Below, in pieces: positions 1 through 7,057 of a stretch of DNA of 64,000 nucleotides. Positions within the stretch are counted from its first letter, which is position 1; each line of letters begins with the position of its first letter. Under the pieces are notes generated by a model that saw only the letters and a list, made by a program, of their open reading frames with translations, made no database searches and was not told the origin of the DNA. Source of the stretch: Paenibacillus lactis (lineage in GTDB: Bacteria > Bacillota > Bacilli > Paenibacillales > Paenibacillaceae); NCBI RefSeq assembly GCF_017873605.1, contig NZ_JAGGKI010000015.1:62001-126000 (forward strand), in the 5' to 3' direction. A program made the position numbers and the translations under genes.

Positions 1-151
1 TTCACTCCTTGGTCTTTGGTTTATTCAAGTCGTTCATTCGATCGACGGTTCAAAGGGCCGAAGCACGGCAGTTTACGGCTTTAATAGTCGCGGCATCCCC
101 TCCTTTCAAAAGTCATGAATGTCTTGACGAATGTACGGGTTTCCCCATAAC

Positions 152-346
152 TCATTCATCCCAGAACAGGTCGTCCAGCGTACGGGACAGCGCCTTGCAT
201 ATGGCAATGCAGAGGCTGAGTGAAGGGTTGTATTTGCCGAGCTCGATCAATCCGATCGTTTGTCTCGATACCCCGACGATCCGGGCCAATTCTTCCTGCG
301 AGAGATCCTTTTCCACCCGGGCCATTTTCAGCTTGATATTTTTCAT
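152..346 (-). CDS. XRE/Cro-C1-type HTH transcriptional regulator (64 aa)
   Basis: A compact single-domain DNA-binding protein. Residues about 3-58 form a five-helix Cro/C1 HTH fold, with the recognition region SQEELARIVGVSRQTIGLIE and the conserved NPSLSL...A..L segment; it ends in LDDLFW, as many small YgzD/YozG-type regulators do. No sensor domain is present. It lies 23 bases downstream of the membrane-protein gene at 370-879 on the same strand and is probably co-transcribed with it from the promoter at 936-964. Pairing of a small XRE protein with a small membrane protein is common in Firmicutes, and I infer that one controls the other's expression. The target operator is not evident. The family call is secure; the role is inferred. 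Confidence 0.9.
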   Translation of the reverse strand: MKNIKLKMARVEKDLSQEELARIVGVSRQTIGLIELGKYNPSLSLCIAICKALSRTLDDLFWDE

Positions 347-369
347 GCAAAATCACCTTGTCTCCCTTC

Positions 370-879
370 TTATGAGTCCAGTTGGTCATTTTGCGATATT
401 TTTCGGCTCACTCGATTCGCGAAATGGTGAATGGCCGTCATCGTTCCAGCAAATAGCGGGATGTAGAAGATTAGCGAAAACAGGAATACGGAAAGGAAAT
501 ACTTCCAAGCGGTCTGACTGCTGCCATCCCCATATACGACGGCGCTTCGTATCCCTAAGATGAGGGCGAGGATCAAGCCGATGGCCAGTCCGGAAATCGC
601 CGTGCGCCGGCTAAACGACATTTTGTTGCGCTGGTCATGTACCTCCACCTCATCGGAGTATATCCCCATCGCCACGCTTCGGATGCTAAAGTACAAGCTG
701 CCTCCCAGGATGACCAGCATTTCGGTCAGAACGGATCCGCGGTCCGGTAAAAACCAGGTTTTGATTACGGCCGAAACGCTGCAGATCAGCATGATCAGAA
801 TATAGGCCTCTTTATAAATGCTGTTTTTCAGGTTGACGATACGTTCGTCATCGACTGCTTTCTTTTTAAACCAATTCAT
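370..879 (-). CDS. Small integral membrane protein (DUF6773-like), partner of the XRE regulator
   Basis: A 169-aa protein with a short charged N-terminus (DDERI at residues 11-15) and about four hydrophobic segments (near 25-45, 55-72, 95-113 and 125-150). It resembles the small membrane proteins encoded beside XRE regulators in Bacillales, and the conserved DERI...KN.IYKEAYIL start recalls DUF6773. No catalytic motif is visible. The ATG at 879 follows a GAAAGGAG ribosome-binding site on the minus strand, with the XRE gene downstream in the same transcript. Function is unknown; signalling or stress response at the membrane would be a guess. Confidence 0.75.
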   Translation of the reverse strand: MNWFKKKAVDDERIVNLKNSIYKEAYILIMLICSVSAVIKTWFLPDRGSVLTEMLVILGGSLYFSIRSVAMGIYSDEVEVHDQRNKMSFSRRTAISGLAIGLILALILGIRSAVVYGDGSSQTAWKYFLSVFLFSLIFYIPLFAGTMTAIHHFANRVSRKISQNDQLDS

Positions 880-935
880 TTGTGTACGGCTCCTTTCTAG
901 TAAAAGACAAGTTCGTGCGTTTATTACTTATCCGT

Positions 936-964
936 ATTCTACAGCTATAGATGTCATTATGCAA
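936..964 (-). promoter_or_regulatory. Probable sigma-A promoter for the membrane protein/XRE operon
   Basis: Read on the minus strand, TTGCAT (959-964) is followed after 17 bases by TAGAAT (936-941), about 55 bases ahead of the ATG at 879. Spacing and both hexamers fit a vegetative promoter. The surrounding sequence carries a duplicated ATGTCAT motif that could be an operator. Confidence 0.55.
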
Positions 965-1130
965 TATATATATGTCATTTTGTTAAAAATAATAATCATG
1001 CATGAGCTTGTCCATCCACGTAACTGCCAATTCGTTATATAACGATTTCATCATGATAGCAGAAGCGGAGCCCTCATTTTTTGATCCGTTTTGCTAATTT
1101 GTTGTTTAGATTCTATCCGCTCTCCAATTG

Positions 1131-1139
1131 TGATAGAAT
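1131..1139 (+). promoter_or_regulatory. Extended -10 promoter element of the rlmA(II) leader transcript
   Basis: TG-N-TAGAAT with no convincing -35, about 48 bases before the leader-peptide ATG at 1187. Transcription would start near 1146 and include the whole leader. The call rests on the -10 only. Confidence 0.4.
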
Positions 1140-1186
1140 TGGCTATAGGGCAATTTTGTCCTCTTTAAATTAAGGGAGGCTTCGTT

Positions 1187-1213
1187 ATGATCTATTACAT
1201 TCGGTTGCGATAA
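1187..1213 (+). CDS. Leader peptide MIYYIRLR upstream of rlmA(II)
   Basis: An eight-codon ORF starts 7 bases after a strong AAGGGAGG ribosome-binding site (1172-1179) and stops right after an Arg-Leu-Arg triplet. It is followed by a long hairpin (1218-1292) and then the 23S rRNA methyltransferase gene. R-x-R (the +x+ motif) is the known macrolide-dependent ribosome arrest signal, as in the MRLR start of the ErmD leader. A ribosome stalled at the RLR codons would cover the first strand of the hairpin. The ORF, its RBS and the hairpin are seen directly; drug-dependent stalling is inferred from established Erm leader biology. Confidence 0.7.
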   Translation: MIYYIRLR

Positions 1214-1217
1214 TCAG

Positions 1218-1292
1218 AGGTGCAGATTTAGAGATAGGCCCGGTCCAATTTTTTGAAAATTATGGGACAAGGGTTTATTTTGCTGCACCTTT
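1218..1292 (+). promoter_or_regulatory. Attenuator hairpin between leader peptide and rlmA(II)
   Basis: AGGTGCAG (1218-1225) pairs perfectly with CTGCACCT (1283-1290), extendable by two more pairs. Inside it lies a second stem: GTCC (1243-1246) with GGAC (1265-1268), and AATTTT (1247-1252) with AAAATT (1256-1261). The outer stem is followed by TTATT, a weak U-tract, so it could terminate transcription. The CACCTTT segment could instead mask the AAAGGGTGG ribosome-binding site at 1314-1322. The outer 5' strand begins 5 bases after the leader stop codon, where a stalled ribosome would prevent pairing. Confidence 0.6.
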
Positions 1293-1329
1293 ATTCATCG
1301 ACTAATCGAATGGAAAGGGTGGAAACGAA

Positions 1330-2253
1330 ATGTCCCGTTATAATTCAGAGGAGGCATTAACCAAAGCAAGTTTGGTTGCTTCCCAAGAGCAGCTGTTTCG
1401 CTGTCCGATCTGCAAAAGTTCGATGCGCGTCAACCGGCTGTCCAGCCTGGACTGCAGCAACGGCCATTGCTTCGATATTTCGAAGCATGGATATGTCAAT
1501 TTGCTGCCGCGTCCTTCGAAGAGCAAGTATGATAAATCATTGTTTGTTTCGCGCAGCATGATCAGTAACAGCGGTTTCTTCGATCCGCTGATCGAATATG
1601 TATGTGATCTATTGATCCGCAGGCGGGAATCGCATTCCGAGATTCAGACTTTACTGGATGCCGGGTGCGGCGAAGGCTCCCACCTTCGGTCAATTATTAG
1701 CAATTTGGAGGAAAGGCCTGGCCGCAAGCGCTATTTAGGAACCGGTATCGATATTGCCAAAGAAGGGATCCTGCTGGCTTCCAAGGCTTCGCCGGACCTG
1801 GTATGGTGCGTAGCCGATCTGGCGAACAGCCCGTTTGCTGACCGTCAGTTTGATGCTATCGTGAATATATTGTCGCCTTCCAACTATGCTGAGTTCGGAA
1901 GATTGCTGAAGGAAGATGGCGTGCTGATTAAGGTCATTCCAGGGAAGTCGTATTTGCAGGAGCTTCGTGAGCTGTTATATGGCAGGAAGAGCAGGGAGCG
2001 CGATTCGAGCGGCCATACGATCGGGCTGTTCAGCCGTTACTTTGAGCTCATCGAAACCAAAGAAATTCGATACCGCAAGAGACTGAGCCCCGAGGAGAGC
2101 TCTCTTCTGGTACAGATGACGCCATTGGCATGGGGTGCTTCCCCGGAGTTGAAAATGTCGGATAACCTTCCGAGGGAACTGGAAGTCACGGTGGATTTCA
2201 CCGTGCTCTACGGCAAACCAAAGCCTGTTCCCGCTGCTGAAGAGAGCATTTGA
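1330..2253 (+). CDS. rlmA(II): 23S rRNA (guanine-N1)-methyltransferase, RlmA(II)/TlrB type
   Basis: A 307-aa SAM-dependent rRNA methyltransferase. An N-terminal zinc knuckle (C25, C28, C42, H46; 'FRCPICKS' and 'CSNGHCFD') is followed by the family segment KHGYVNLL, and the SAM-binding motif I LDAGCGEGSH lies near residue 112. This order is diagnostic for RlmA/TlrB enzymes, which methylate G745 (Gram-negative) or G748 (Gram-positive) in helix 35 of 23S rRNA, at the wall of the peptide exit tunnel. The Gram-positive enzyme can contribute to tylosin-class macrolide resistance. The protein has about 20 residues before the zinc knuckle that shorter homologues lack. It is apparently controlled by the leader peptide and hairpin at 1187-1292. 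The ATG at 1330 follows AAAGGGTGG. Confidence 0.9.
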   Translation: MSRYNSEEALTKASLVASQEQLFRCPICKSSMRVNRLSSLDCSNGHCFDISKHGYVNLLPRPSKSKYDKSLFVSRSMISNSGFFDPLIEYVCDLLIRRRESHSEIQTLLDAGCGEGSHLRSIISNLEERPGRKRYLGTGIDIAKEGILLASKASPDLVWCVADLANSPFADRQFDAIVNILSPSNYAEFGRLLKEDGVLIKVIPGKSYLQELRELLYGRKSRERDSSGHTIGLFSRYFELIETKEIRYRKRLSPEESSLLVQMTPLAWGASPELKMSDNLPRELEVTVDFTVLYGKPKPVPAAEESI

Positions 2254-2366
2254 ACCAAGCACATTGTAGGGAATATAAACCAGTTTTGCCCCCGTTGCTA
2301 AAACGGCAAGGATTTGGCGATAATGAAAGTCGATACGTACATTGAAAAAAGGTAGGTGGGTCCACC

Positions 2367-2786
2367 ATGACACTGCGTTTGAATCCATACATTATCCTGG
2401 ATGGAAATGCGAAGGAAGCGATCCGTTTTTATGAGCAGGTACTGGGAGCCGAGACCGTGATGATTCAGACATTTGGCGAAATGCCGGCAAACCCTGATTT
2501 TCCGCTGCCTGAAAGCGCCAAGGACCGCATATCCCATGCACTGCTGAAGGTGGGCGGCAGCGAGCTCATGTTCTCGGACACGTTCCCGGGCCAGCCCGTA
2601 CAATCGAGCAATCAGGTTCAGATTTGCATCATCTCGCAATCGGCAGATCATTCGAAGCGAATTTTTGAAGCTTTGCAGGAAGGCGGGAAGATTGGCATGC
2701 CGCTGCAGGAAACGTTCTGGAGCCCGGCATATGGCATATTGACGGACAAGTACGGGGTGACATGGAATATTTCCACGGAATCCTGA
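2367..2786 (+). CDS. VOC-superfamily (PhnB-like) protein
   Basis: A 139-aa protein with the paired beta-alpha-beta-beta-beta fold signature of vicinal-oxygen-chelate proteins: it starts LNPYIILDGNAKEAIRFYEQ and ends DKYGVTWNIS, the pattern of the PhnB / 3-demethylubiquinone-methyltransferase-like branch. The conserved segments RISHALLKVGGSELMFSD and AYGILTDKYG are present. These proteins bind or modify small molecules and some give resistance to antibiotics, but this branch rarely has an assigned substrate. It is a single gene with its own terminator at 2804-2847. The ATG at 2367 follows AAAAGGTAGGTGG. Confidence 0.85.
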   Translation: MTLRLNPYIILDGNAKEAIRFYEQVLGAETVMIQTFGEMPANPDFPLPESAKDRISHALLKVGGSELMFSDTFPGQPVQSSNQVQICIISQSADHSKRIFEALQEGGKIGMPLQETFWSPAYGILTDKYGVTWNISTES

Positions 2787-2803
2787 TTTCCGCAACAAGC
2801 ATG

Positions 2804-2847
2804 ACGAAGACCCCCTGGCGGTAAGCCAAGGGGTCTTCGTTCGTTTT
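2804..2847 (+). terminator. Rho-independent terminator of the VOC gene
   Basis: ACGAAGACCCC (2804-2814) pairs with GGGGTCTTCGT (2830-2840), and a short inner TGGC/GCCA stem extends it. TCGTTTTT follows. Confidence 0.9.
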
Positions 2848-2884
2848 TCATATCAATTGGGAATCAAGTTAGACAGAAGGTGCT

Positions 2885-3934
2885 TTACGCACGCGACCCG
2901 TCCCACCATTTGTAATAAATAAGCACATGACCGGCCGGGCTCGCGACGAGCGGATCGATGACCAGAGTCTTGCCGCTGACTTTCAGCTCAAGCGCCTTTT
3001 TATTTTTCTCGGCTGCATCCACCTTGGCCAGGAAGGGTGAATCCGCCTCGAAGCCGTATAGGCGAAGCAGGTCAAGCAGCATGCTGCGCTGGGTCTTGTC
3101 GGCTGCACTCGACAGCTCGATACCGCTGAAGCCCATAATTTGAGGCTCGAACTGCACGGATACGGCATAGTCCGTCTCTCCGCTTTGTTTCGTACTGGTC
3201 ATGACGATTTTGTTCTGGCCGTCATCATAGATTCGGTAACCGCTGTAGTTTCCGAATACTTTTTGGCGAATGACGAGATACATTTCATCGCGGAACAGAT
3301 CCCAAGGCGTCGGGAGCGCGGGAAGCATCGCTTCGGCGCTTGGTGCAGCCGGCCGGTCATATAGATTGGACATGCCGCGTTCCGACAAATTACGAATCAG
3401 CTGCAGAACCTCCGCACGGGTAATCGTACCGCTGCCGACATATCCCTCAATCGTATTTTCTCCTTTAATCCGGCCTTGGGCGTACTTTTTCCCCAGAACG
3501 TATTGAATGGCCTGATTGCCTGAATAATTGACGCCGTCGGCGCTTGCGATCAGCTCGGCCACATGGGCGCGCGTTATGTATTTGCCTCGCAGGCTTTTGT
3601 CAGCAAAGCCATGCACCGGATAGTTCTTAAAGTGCAGATAATTATAGTATTTATCCGACCACAGCTCGGTTAAATAGGTCTCCTGCAGATCTTTTCCCGT
3701 AATGCCGACGACGAGCATCCGGATAAACTCCGCTTCGGTTACGTTTTGGTTCGGCATGAACATGCCGTTCGCATACCCGTTCACAATGCCCTTATTGACG
3801 CCCCACTCAATGGTCGTTTTCGCCCAGTGGTTATCGATATCACGGAAGGTTACTCCTGCGAAAGCGCTGCCAGCACCAGCGATTAACGAAACAACCAGGA
3901 GTATTGGCACACATAATGCCCGTAACTTCAACAT
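2885..3934 (-). CDS. Secreted S-layer homology (SLH) domain protein
   Basis: A 349-aa exported protein. The signal peptide runs to about residue 26 (hydrophobic core, cleavage near AFA-G). Two SLH-type repeats follow: one at about 27-78 (VTFRDIDNHWAKTTIEWGVN, then a GIVNGYANGMFMPN turn) and a degenerate one up to about residue 190 containing a TRAEV motif. SLH domains anchor proteins to secondary wall polysaccharide at the cell surface. The C-terminal 150 residues are not recognised and look mixed alpha/beta. The ATG follows GGAGG with 7-base spacing. It is monocistronic and convergent with the VOC gene. The substrate or role of the C-terminal part is unknown. Confidence 0.85.
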   Translation of the reverse strand: MLKLRALCVPILLVVSLIAGAGSAFAGVTFRDIDNHWAKTTIEWGVNKGIVNGYANGMFMPNQNVTEAEFIRMLVVGITGKDLQETYLTELWSDKYYNYLHFKNYPVHGFADKSLRGKYITRAHVAELIASADGVNYSGNQAIQYVLGKKYAQGRIKGENTIEGYVGSGTITRAEVLQLIRNLSERGMSNLYDRPAAPSAEAMLPALPTPWDLFRDEMYLVIRQKVFGNYSGYRIYDDGQNKIVMTSTKQSGETDYAVSVQFEPQIMGFSGIELSSAADKTQRSMLLDLLRLYGFEADSPFLAKVDAAEKNKKALELKVSGKTLVIDPLVASPAGHVLIYYKWWDGSRA

Positions 3935-4311
3935 CTGTCAACCTCCATCATTATTTGCTAAATTGCTACAGATTCCATTGTATAGGCCTATTTTTCGACC
4001 GGTCAAGCGATTCAGGCTGCTGCTAATCAAAGATGGTTAGTTGTAACTAGCTTGCTTCCGATTCATTACTAAAGGACCATAGGACGAAGGATCGGGATGA
4101 TGGGATCTTAAATGAAGGGAAGACCGTGCCGAACGAAAGGGAGAAGCTGTGTCCTGATGAGGAAAATAGACAGCTCGATATGTCCTTGTCCGAGAAAGCG
4201 GTTTCCATGCATCCTAGTCTGAAAGTCAGTGGGTCGTCATGCCTATTGGAAGGCAACTTTCGATTAAGGTACAATAGCCTTTGGTATATATTAGGAAAAG
4301 AGGCGATTGTG
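3935..4311. other. Divergent intergenic region between the SLH gene and the repeat protein
   Basis: It contains the promoter at 4246-4275 for the plus-strand gene. An in-frame extension of the downstream ORF back to 4126 exists but lacks a ribosome-binding site and would put about 62 residues ahead of a signal peptide, so I treat it as non-coding. Confidence 0.5.
4246..4275 (+). promoter_or_regulatory. Sigma-A promoter of the YLNS-repeat protein gene
   Basis: TTGGAA (4246-4251), an 18-base spacer, then TACAAT (4270-4275), 36 bases ahead of the ATG at 4312. This supports the 4312 start over the longer ORF. Confidence 0.6.
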
Positions 4312-5220
4312 ATGAGATTCATGCGGAAATGGCTGCTCATGGTCTGCGGCCTTTTGCTTGCAGTCTCCAGCATGATGCCGCTGACGGCGCATGCGGCGGA
4401 CCAGAAATGGATTAATCAGGTATGGAATGATTACAAAGCGTACAATAAGAAAACCGTAAATGCTTATAACAATTACCAAAAGCAAATTGATAAGCAATAT
4501 AAGCAGTTCTATGATGCTTCCCATGCGTCCTTGGATCAATTGGAAAAGACGCTGCTGGACGATCAGAAGCTATGGAACGAGAAGCTGGAGGCGGATCTCG
4601 AGCAGTTAAAGGCGAAGTATGAGGGAAATCGGGATATCCAGGATAAGCTTCGTGAGTATGCCCGGGAGATCAATCCCACCTCGATGAGAAGTTCGATGTG
4701 GAAGTATGTCTCGGAGGCGAAACGACATTATATGAGCAGCACATTGTGGAAGCTGGATAAGGAAATGAGCGATACTTATCTGAACAGCATGATGTGGACC
4801 TACAAAAAAACGATTACTCCGACCTATTTGAACAGCGCGGCATGGAAAATGTCGAAAAATGTCAATGAAAATTATTTGAATAGTCCGATGTGGAAGCTGA
4901 AAAACGGCTCCAACGCGCATTATCTGAATAGCCCGATATGGAAGTATAAAAAAGGACAGATCAGCAAGTCAGCCGCCAAGAGCCAGTACAGCAAGCTGTT
5001 TAAGACACAGACTGCTGCCCTGTCCAAGAGCAACGCAGCTCTGAAGCAGCAGATTACGGCTATGGCAAGCGGCACGGAGAAGAAGCTCGGCGAGCTGTAT
5101 GCGGATTCGGTGAAATCCTTGGAAGCTCAGCGGGAAGAGACGCTGAGCCGAATTTCGAAGCTCCGTGCCGAAATTACGGGTGAGGGCTTTACTTGGGAGC
5201 CGCTGCTGATTAAAGAATAA
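4312..5220 (+). CDS. Secreted coiled-coil protein with tandem 16-residue YLNS..W repeats
   Basis: A 302-aa exported protein of unknown function. The signal peptide ends around THAHA-like residues 26-29 (hydrophobic core MRKWLLMVCGLLLAVSS). Residues about 30-110 are highly charged and helical, rich in K, Q, Y and N. Five consecutive 16-residue units follow, each beginning Y(L/M)(N/S)S and carrying a Trp at position 7, after a shorter SSMWK half-unit. The C-terminus is again predicted helical with many Q, K and E. The ATG at 4312 is chosen because AGGAAAAGAGG lies just upstream and a promoter sits at 4246-4275. It ends with a strong terminator. The repeats suggest a binding or structural surface protein; I do not recognise the family. 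Confidence 0.8.
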   Translation: MRFMRKWLLMVCGLLLAVSSMMPLTAHAADQKWINQVWNDYKAYNKKTVNAYNNYQKQIDKQYKQFYDASHASLDQLEKTLLDDQKLWNEKLEADLEQLKAKYEGNRDIQDKLREYAREINPTSMRSSMWKYVSEAKRHYMSSTLWKLDKEMSDTYLNSMMWTYKKTITPTYLNSAAWKMSKNVNENYLNSPMWKLKNGSNAHYLNSPIWKYKKGQISKSAAKSQYSKLFKTQTAALSKSNAALKQQITAMASGTEKKLGELYADSVKSLEAQREETLSRISKLRAEITGEGFTWEPLLIKE

Positions 5221-5257
5221 CAAGCGTCGAAACATGATCATTCTATAGTAAACGTAT

Positions 5258-5316
5258 AGCCGCTTCCGGCGAGACTGTTAGACAGTCCTTCCGGAGCGGC
5301 TTTATTTTATTTTTTA
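5258..5316 (+). terminator. Rho-independent terminator after the repeat protein
   Basis: AGCCGCTTCCGG (5258-5269) pairs with CCGGAGCGGCT (5291-5301), followed by TTATTTTATTTTTT. Confidence 0.9.
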
Positions 5317-5589
5317 TCGATTTATCAAAAGGGCCGCTTATAGGCGAAACCACACGTTCATTCATGGGGCCGGATGAATGCTGGTGATGGCCTTTAGTCC
5401 TCCCCCCTCATACGTCCCAAGTCATATTTTTTATGAAAATGAAAACAAGAAAATGCAGGATATACTTTGACTTGCAAGCATTTCTCGAATAGTATTATGA
5501 ATGTAACCTAACAAAAACTAACACAAATAACACGCATAACACACATGGGTTGGTACGGTTCTACAAATATGCTTAAGTAGGTTGATACG
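5317..5589 (+). other. Intergenic region upstream of the LacI-type regulator
   Basis: It contains an A/C-rich stretch with repeated AACA/ACAC units (about 5507-5545). There is no gene and no clear operator. The ribosome-binding site before 5590 (AAGTAGGTTG) is weak. Confidence 0.35.
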
Positions 5590-6630
5590 ATGAAATCAAA
5601 AGTAACCATTCAAGAAATTGCGGATTTTACGGGCGTGTCCAAATTTGCGGTGTCCCGTGCGCTATCCGGCAAGTCGGGCGTCAGCCCGCAGACAAGGGAA
5701 ATGATACTGAAGGCTGCCGGGCAGCTGGGGTATTTCAAGGATCAGCCCGGACATACGGCCGGTCGTTCCGAGCTTCAGGATCCGGAAAACCGTAAATGGG
5801 CAGGGGCTGTTCTCGTCCTCTTCCCTAACGTGCGGTACCAAAATCGGGAGTCTCTGTACTGGGGGCCTGTCTTCGACGGGATCTCTACCCGTTTAAATCA
5901 ACGGGGCCTTGACATTCTGACACTGACCGAGCCGTCTAATGACCATATGTTCTCGCTGTTGAACCCGCAGGGCCTGCTCGGGATTGTCACCGTAGGCTCC
6001 GTGTCGACGCAAAATTTGATGGATATCAAAAAATTGAACATTCCCGTCGTTATGGTGGATCATATGGACCCGGCATTTCAGTCGGATACGGTGTTCACCG
6101 ACAATTTGTACGGCATGCGGCAAATGATGACCAAGCTGGTGAGCCGGGGATACAAGAAGTACCAGTTCATTGGCAACATAAGCGATGCGCCGAGTTTTTA
6201 TGAGCGGTATCTTGGGTTCACATCCGTGCTGGCCGATTACAAAATCGAGCATCGTCAAATCCCCGAGCTGATCAGTCCCGAGATTGACCAGGATCTGGCA
6301 GCAACGTTGAGCAAGGCTTTAGCAGGTCAAGAGCTGCCGGAGGTGTTCGTATGCAATAACGACATCACGGCAATGTTTGCGATGGATATTTTGAAGCAGC
6401 GAGGAATCGAGGTTCCGGGGGATGTACAATTCACCGGATTCGACAATACTTATGATCAGCTGCCCATTCTGGCTACGGTCAATATCGACAAGGAATTGCT
6501 CGGAATGAGGGCTGTAGATCAATTGTTGTGGCGGATTACGAACCCGGATTCCGGTTACGAGAGGATCCTGATCCAGGCTGACGTCATCGTCAGGGATCTT
6601 CAGCAGCCTTCCCGGGGAGAGACCGATTAG
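5590..6630 (+). CDS. LacI/PurR-family transcriptional regulator of the mannan locus
   Basis: A 346-aa repressor-type protein. Residues 5-50 are the LacI HTH plus hinge (TIQEIADFTGVSKFAVSRAL, then LGY at 47-49). Residues about 60-340 are the periplasmic-binding-like effector domain, with recognisable segments such as VFVCNNDITAMFAMDIL and VQFTGFDN. It sits directly upstream of the ABC/glycosidase operon, on the same strand, with its own terminator at 6659-6693. By family precedent it senses an imported sugar, probably a manno-oligosaccharide judging by the downstream enzymes, and binds an operator in the 6694-7057 region. I could not pick out a clear palindromic operator. Confidence 0.9.
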   Translation: MKSKVTIQEIADFTGVSKFAVSRALSGKSGVSPQTREMILKAAGQLGYFKDQPGHTAGRSELQDPENRKWAGAVLVLFPNVRYQNRESLYWGPVFDGISTRLNQRGLDILTLTEPSNDHMFSLLNPQGLLGIVTVGSVSTQNLMDIKKLNIPVVMVDHMDPAFQSDTVFTDNLYGMRQMMTKLVSRGYKKYQFIGNISDAPSFYERYLGFTSVLADYKIEHRQIPELISPEIDQDLAATLSKALAGQELPEVFVCNNDITAMFAMDILKQRGIEVPGDVQFTGFDNTYDQLPILATVNIDKELLGMRAVDQLLWRITNPDSGYERILIQADVIVRDLQQPSRGETD

Positions 6631-6658
6631 ATTATAGCTCCATGGGGTGTATACGCAT

Positions 6659-6693
6659 GGCTCCGATGCGGATTGAAGCATCGGGGCCTTTTT
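6659..6693 (+). terminator. Rho-independent terminator of the LacI gene
   Basis: GGCTCCGATGC (6659-6669) pairs with GCATCGGGGCC (6678-6688), followed by TTTTT. It separates regulator transcription from the operon promoter downstream. Confidence 0.9.
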
Positions 6694-7057
6694 ATATTCA
6701 TAACAAACAAATAACATTTTAGGGGAATGGATGGTGGGAAATCAAGTAGGCGGAAAAGATGTCGATTCCTTGTGTTTAAAGGGGTTTTAAGGCGATGACG
6801 ACATATTTCAACATACAAAATGAGTTGATTATTAATAACTAGAATGGATTATAATCGAAAAATATTAGGTTTGTTGTTATTTAAAAAATAATAAATATTG
6901 ACGACTAGAAAAACTGATGTTATATTTTTTGGCAAACATAGATAACGGAATGGAGGGGGCATACCGAGGTTCAAGATGTTCCGTTTATCCAAAACCATCG
7001 CATCCGGGAACGACATCAAGTTAAATCGTGCTTTTACAAATAAGGGAGGTTTTTAAA
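6694..7057 (+). other. AT-rich control region of the mannan ABC operon
   Basis: It holds the promoter at 6898-6926, a second TATAAT-like sequence at 6850-6855 with a poorly spaced TTGATT upstream, and a roughly 130-base untranslated leader before the GTG at 7058. No gene was found. Confidence 0.5.
6898..6926 (+). promoter_or_regulatory. Sigma-A promoter of the mannan ABC operon
   Basis: TTGACG (6898-6903), a 17-base spacer, then TATATT (6921-6926). This is the best vegetative promoter between the LacI gene and the first binding-protein gene. Confidence 0.65.

Larger units (their letters stand above)
880..1186. other. Divergent intergenic region with a 12-bp palindrome
   Basis: The region between the XRE operon (minus) and the methyltransferase leader (plus) is AT-rich. 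It holds the minus-strand promoter at 936-964, a perfect palindrome CGTTATATAACG at 1033-1044, and an extended -10 element TGATAGAAT at 1131-1139 facing the methyltransferase. I see no gene here. Confidence 0.5.

Noticed and set aside
4126-4311. 62-residue N-terminal extension of the YLNS-repeat protein
   Set aside because: It would put a signal peptide in the middle of the protein, spans the promoter at 4246-4275 and lacks an RBS.
6825-6855. TTGATT/TATAAT as the operon promoter
   Set aside because: The spacer is 19 bases; the TTGACG-17-TATATT pair at 6898-6926 is a better fit.
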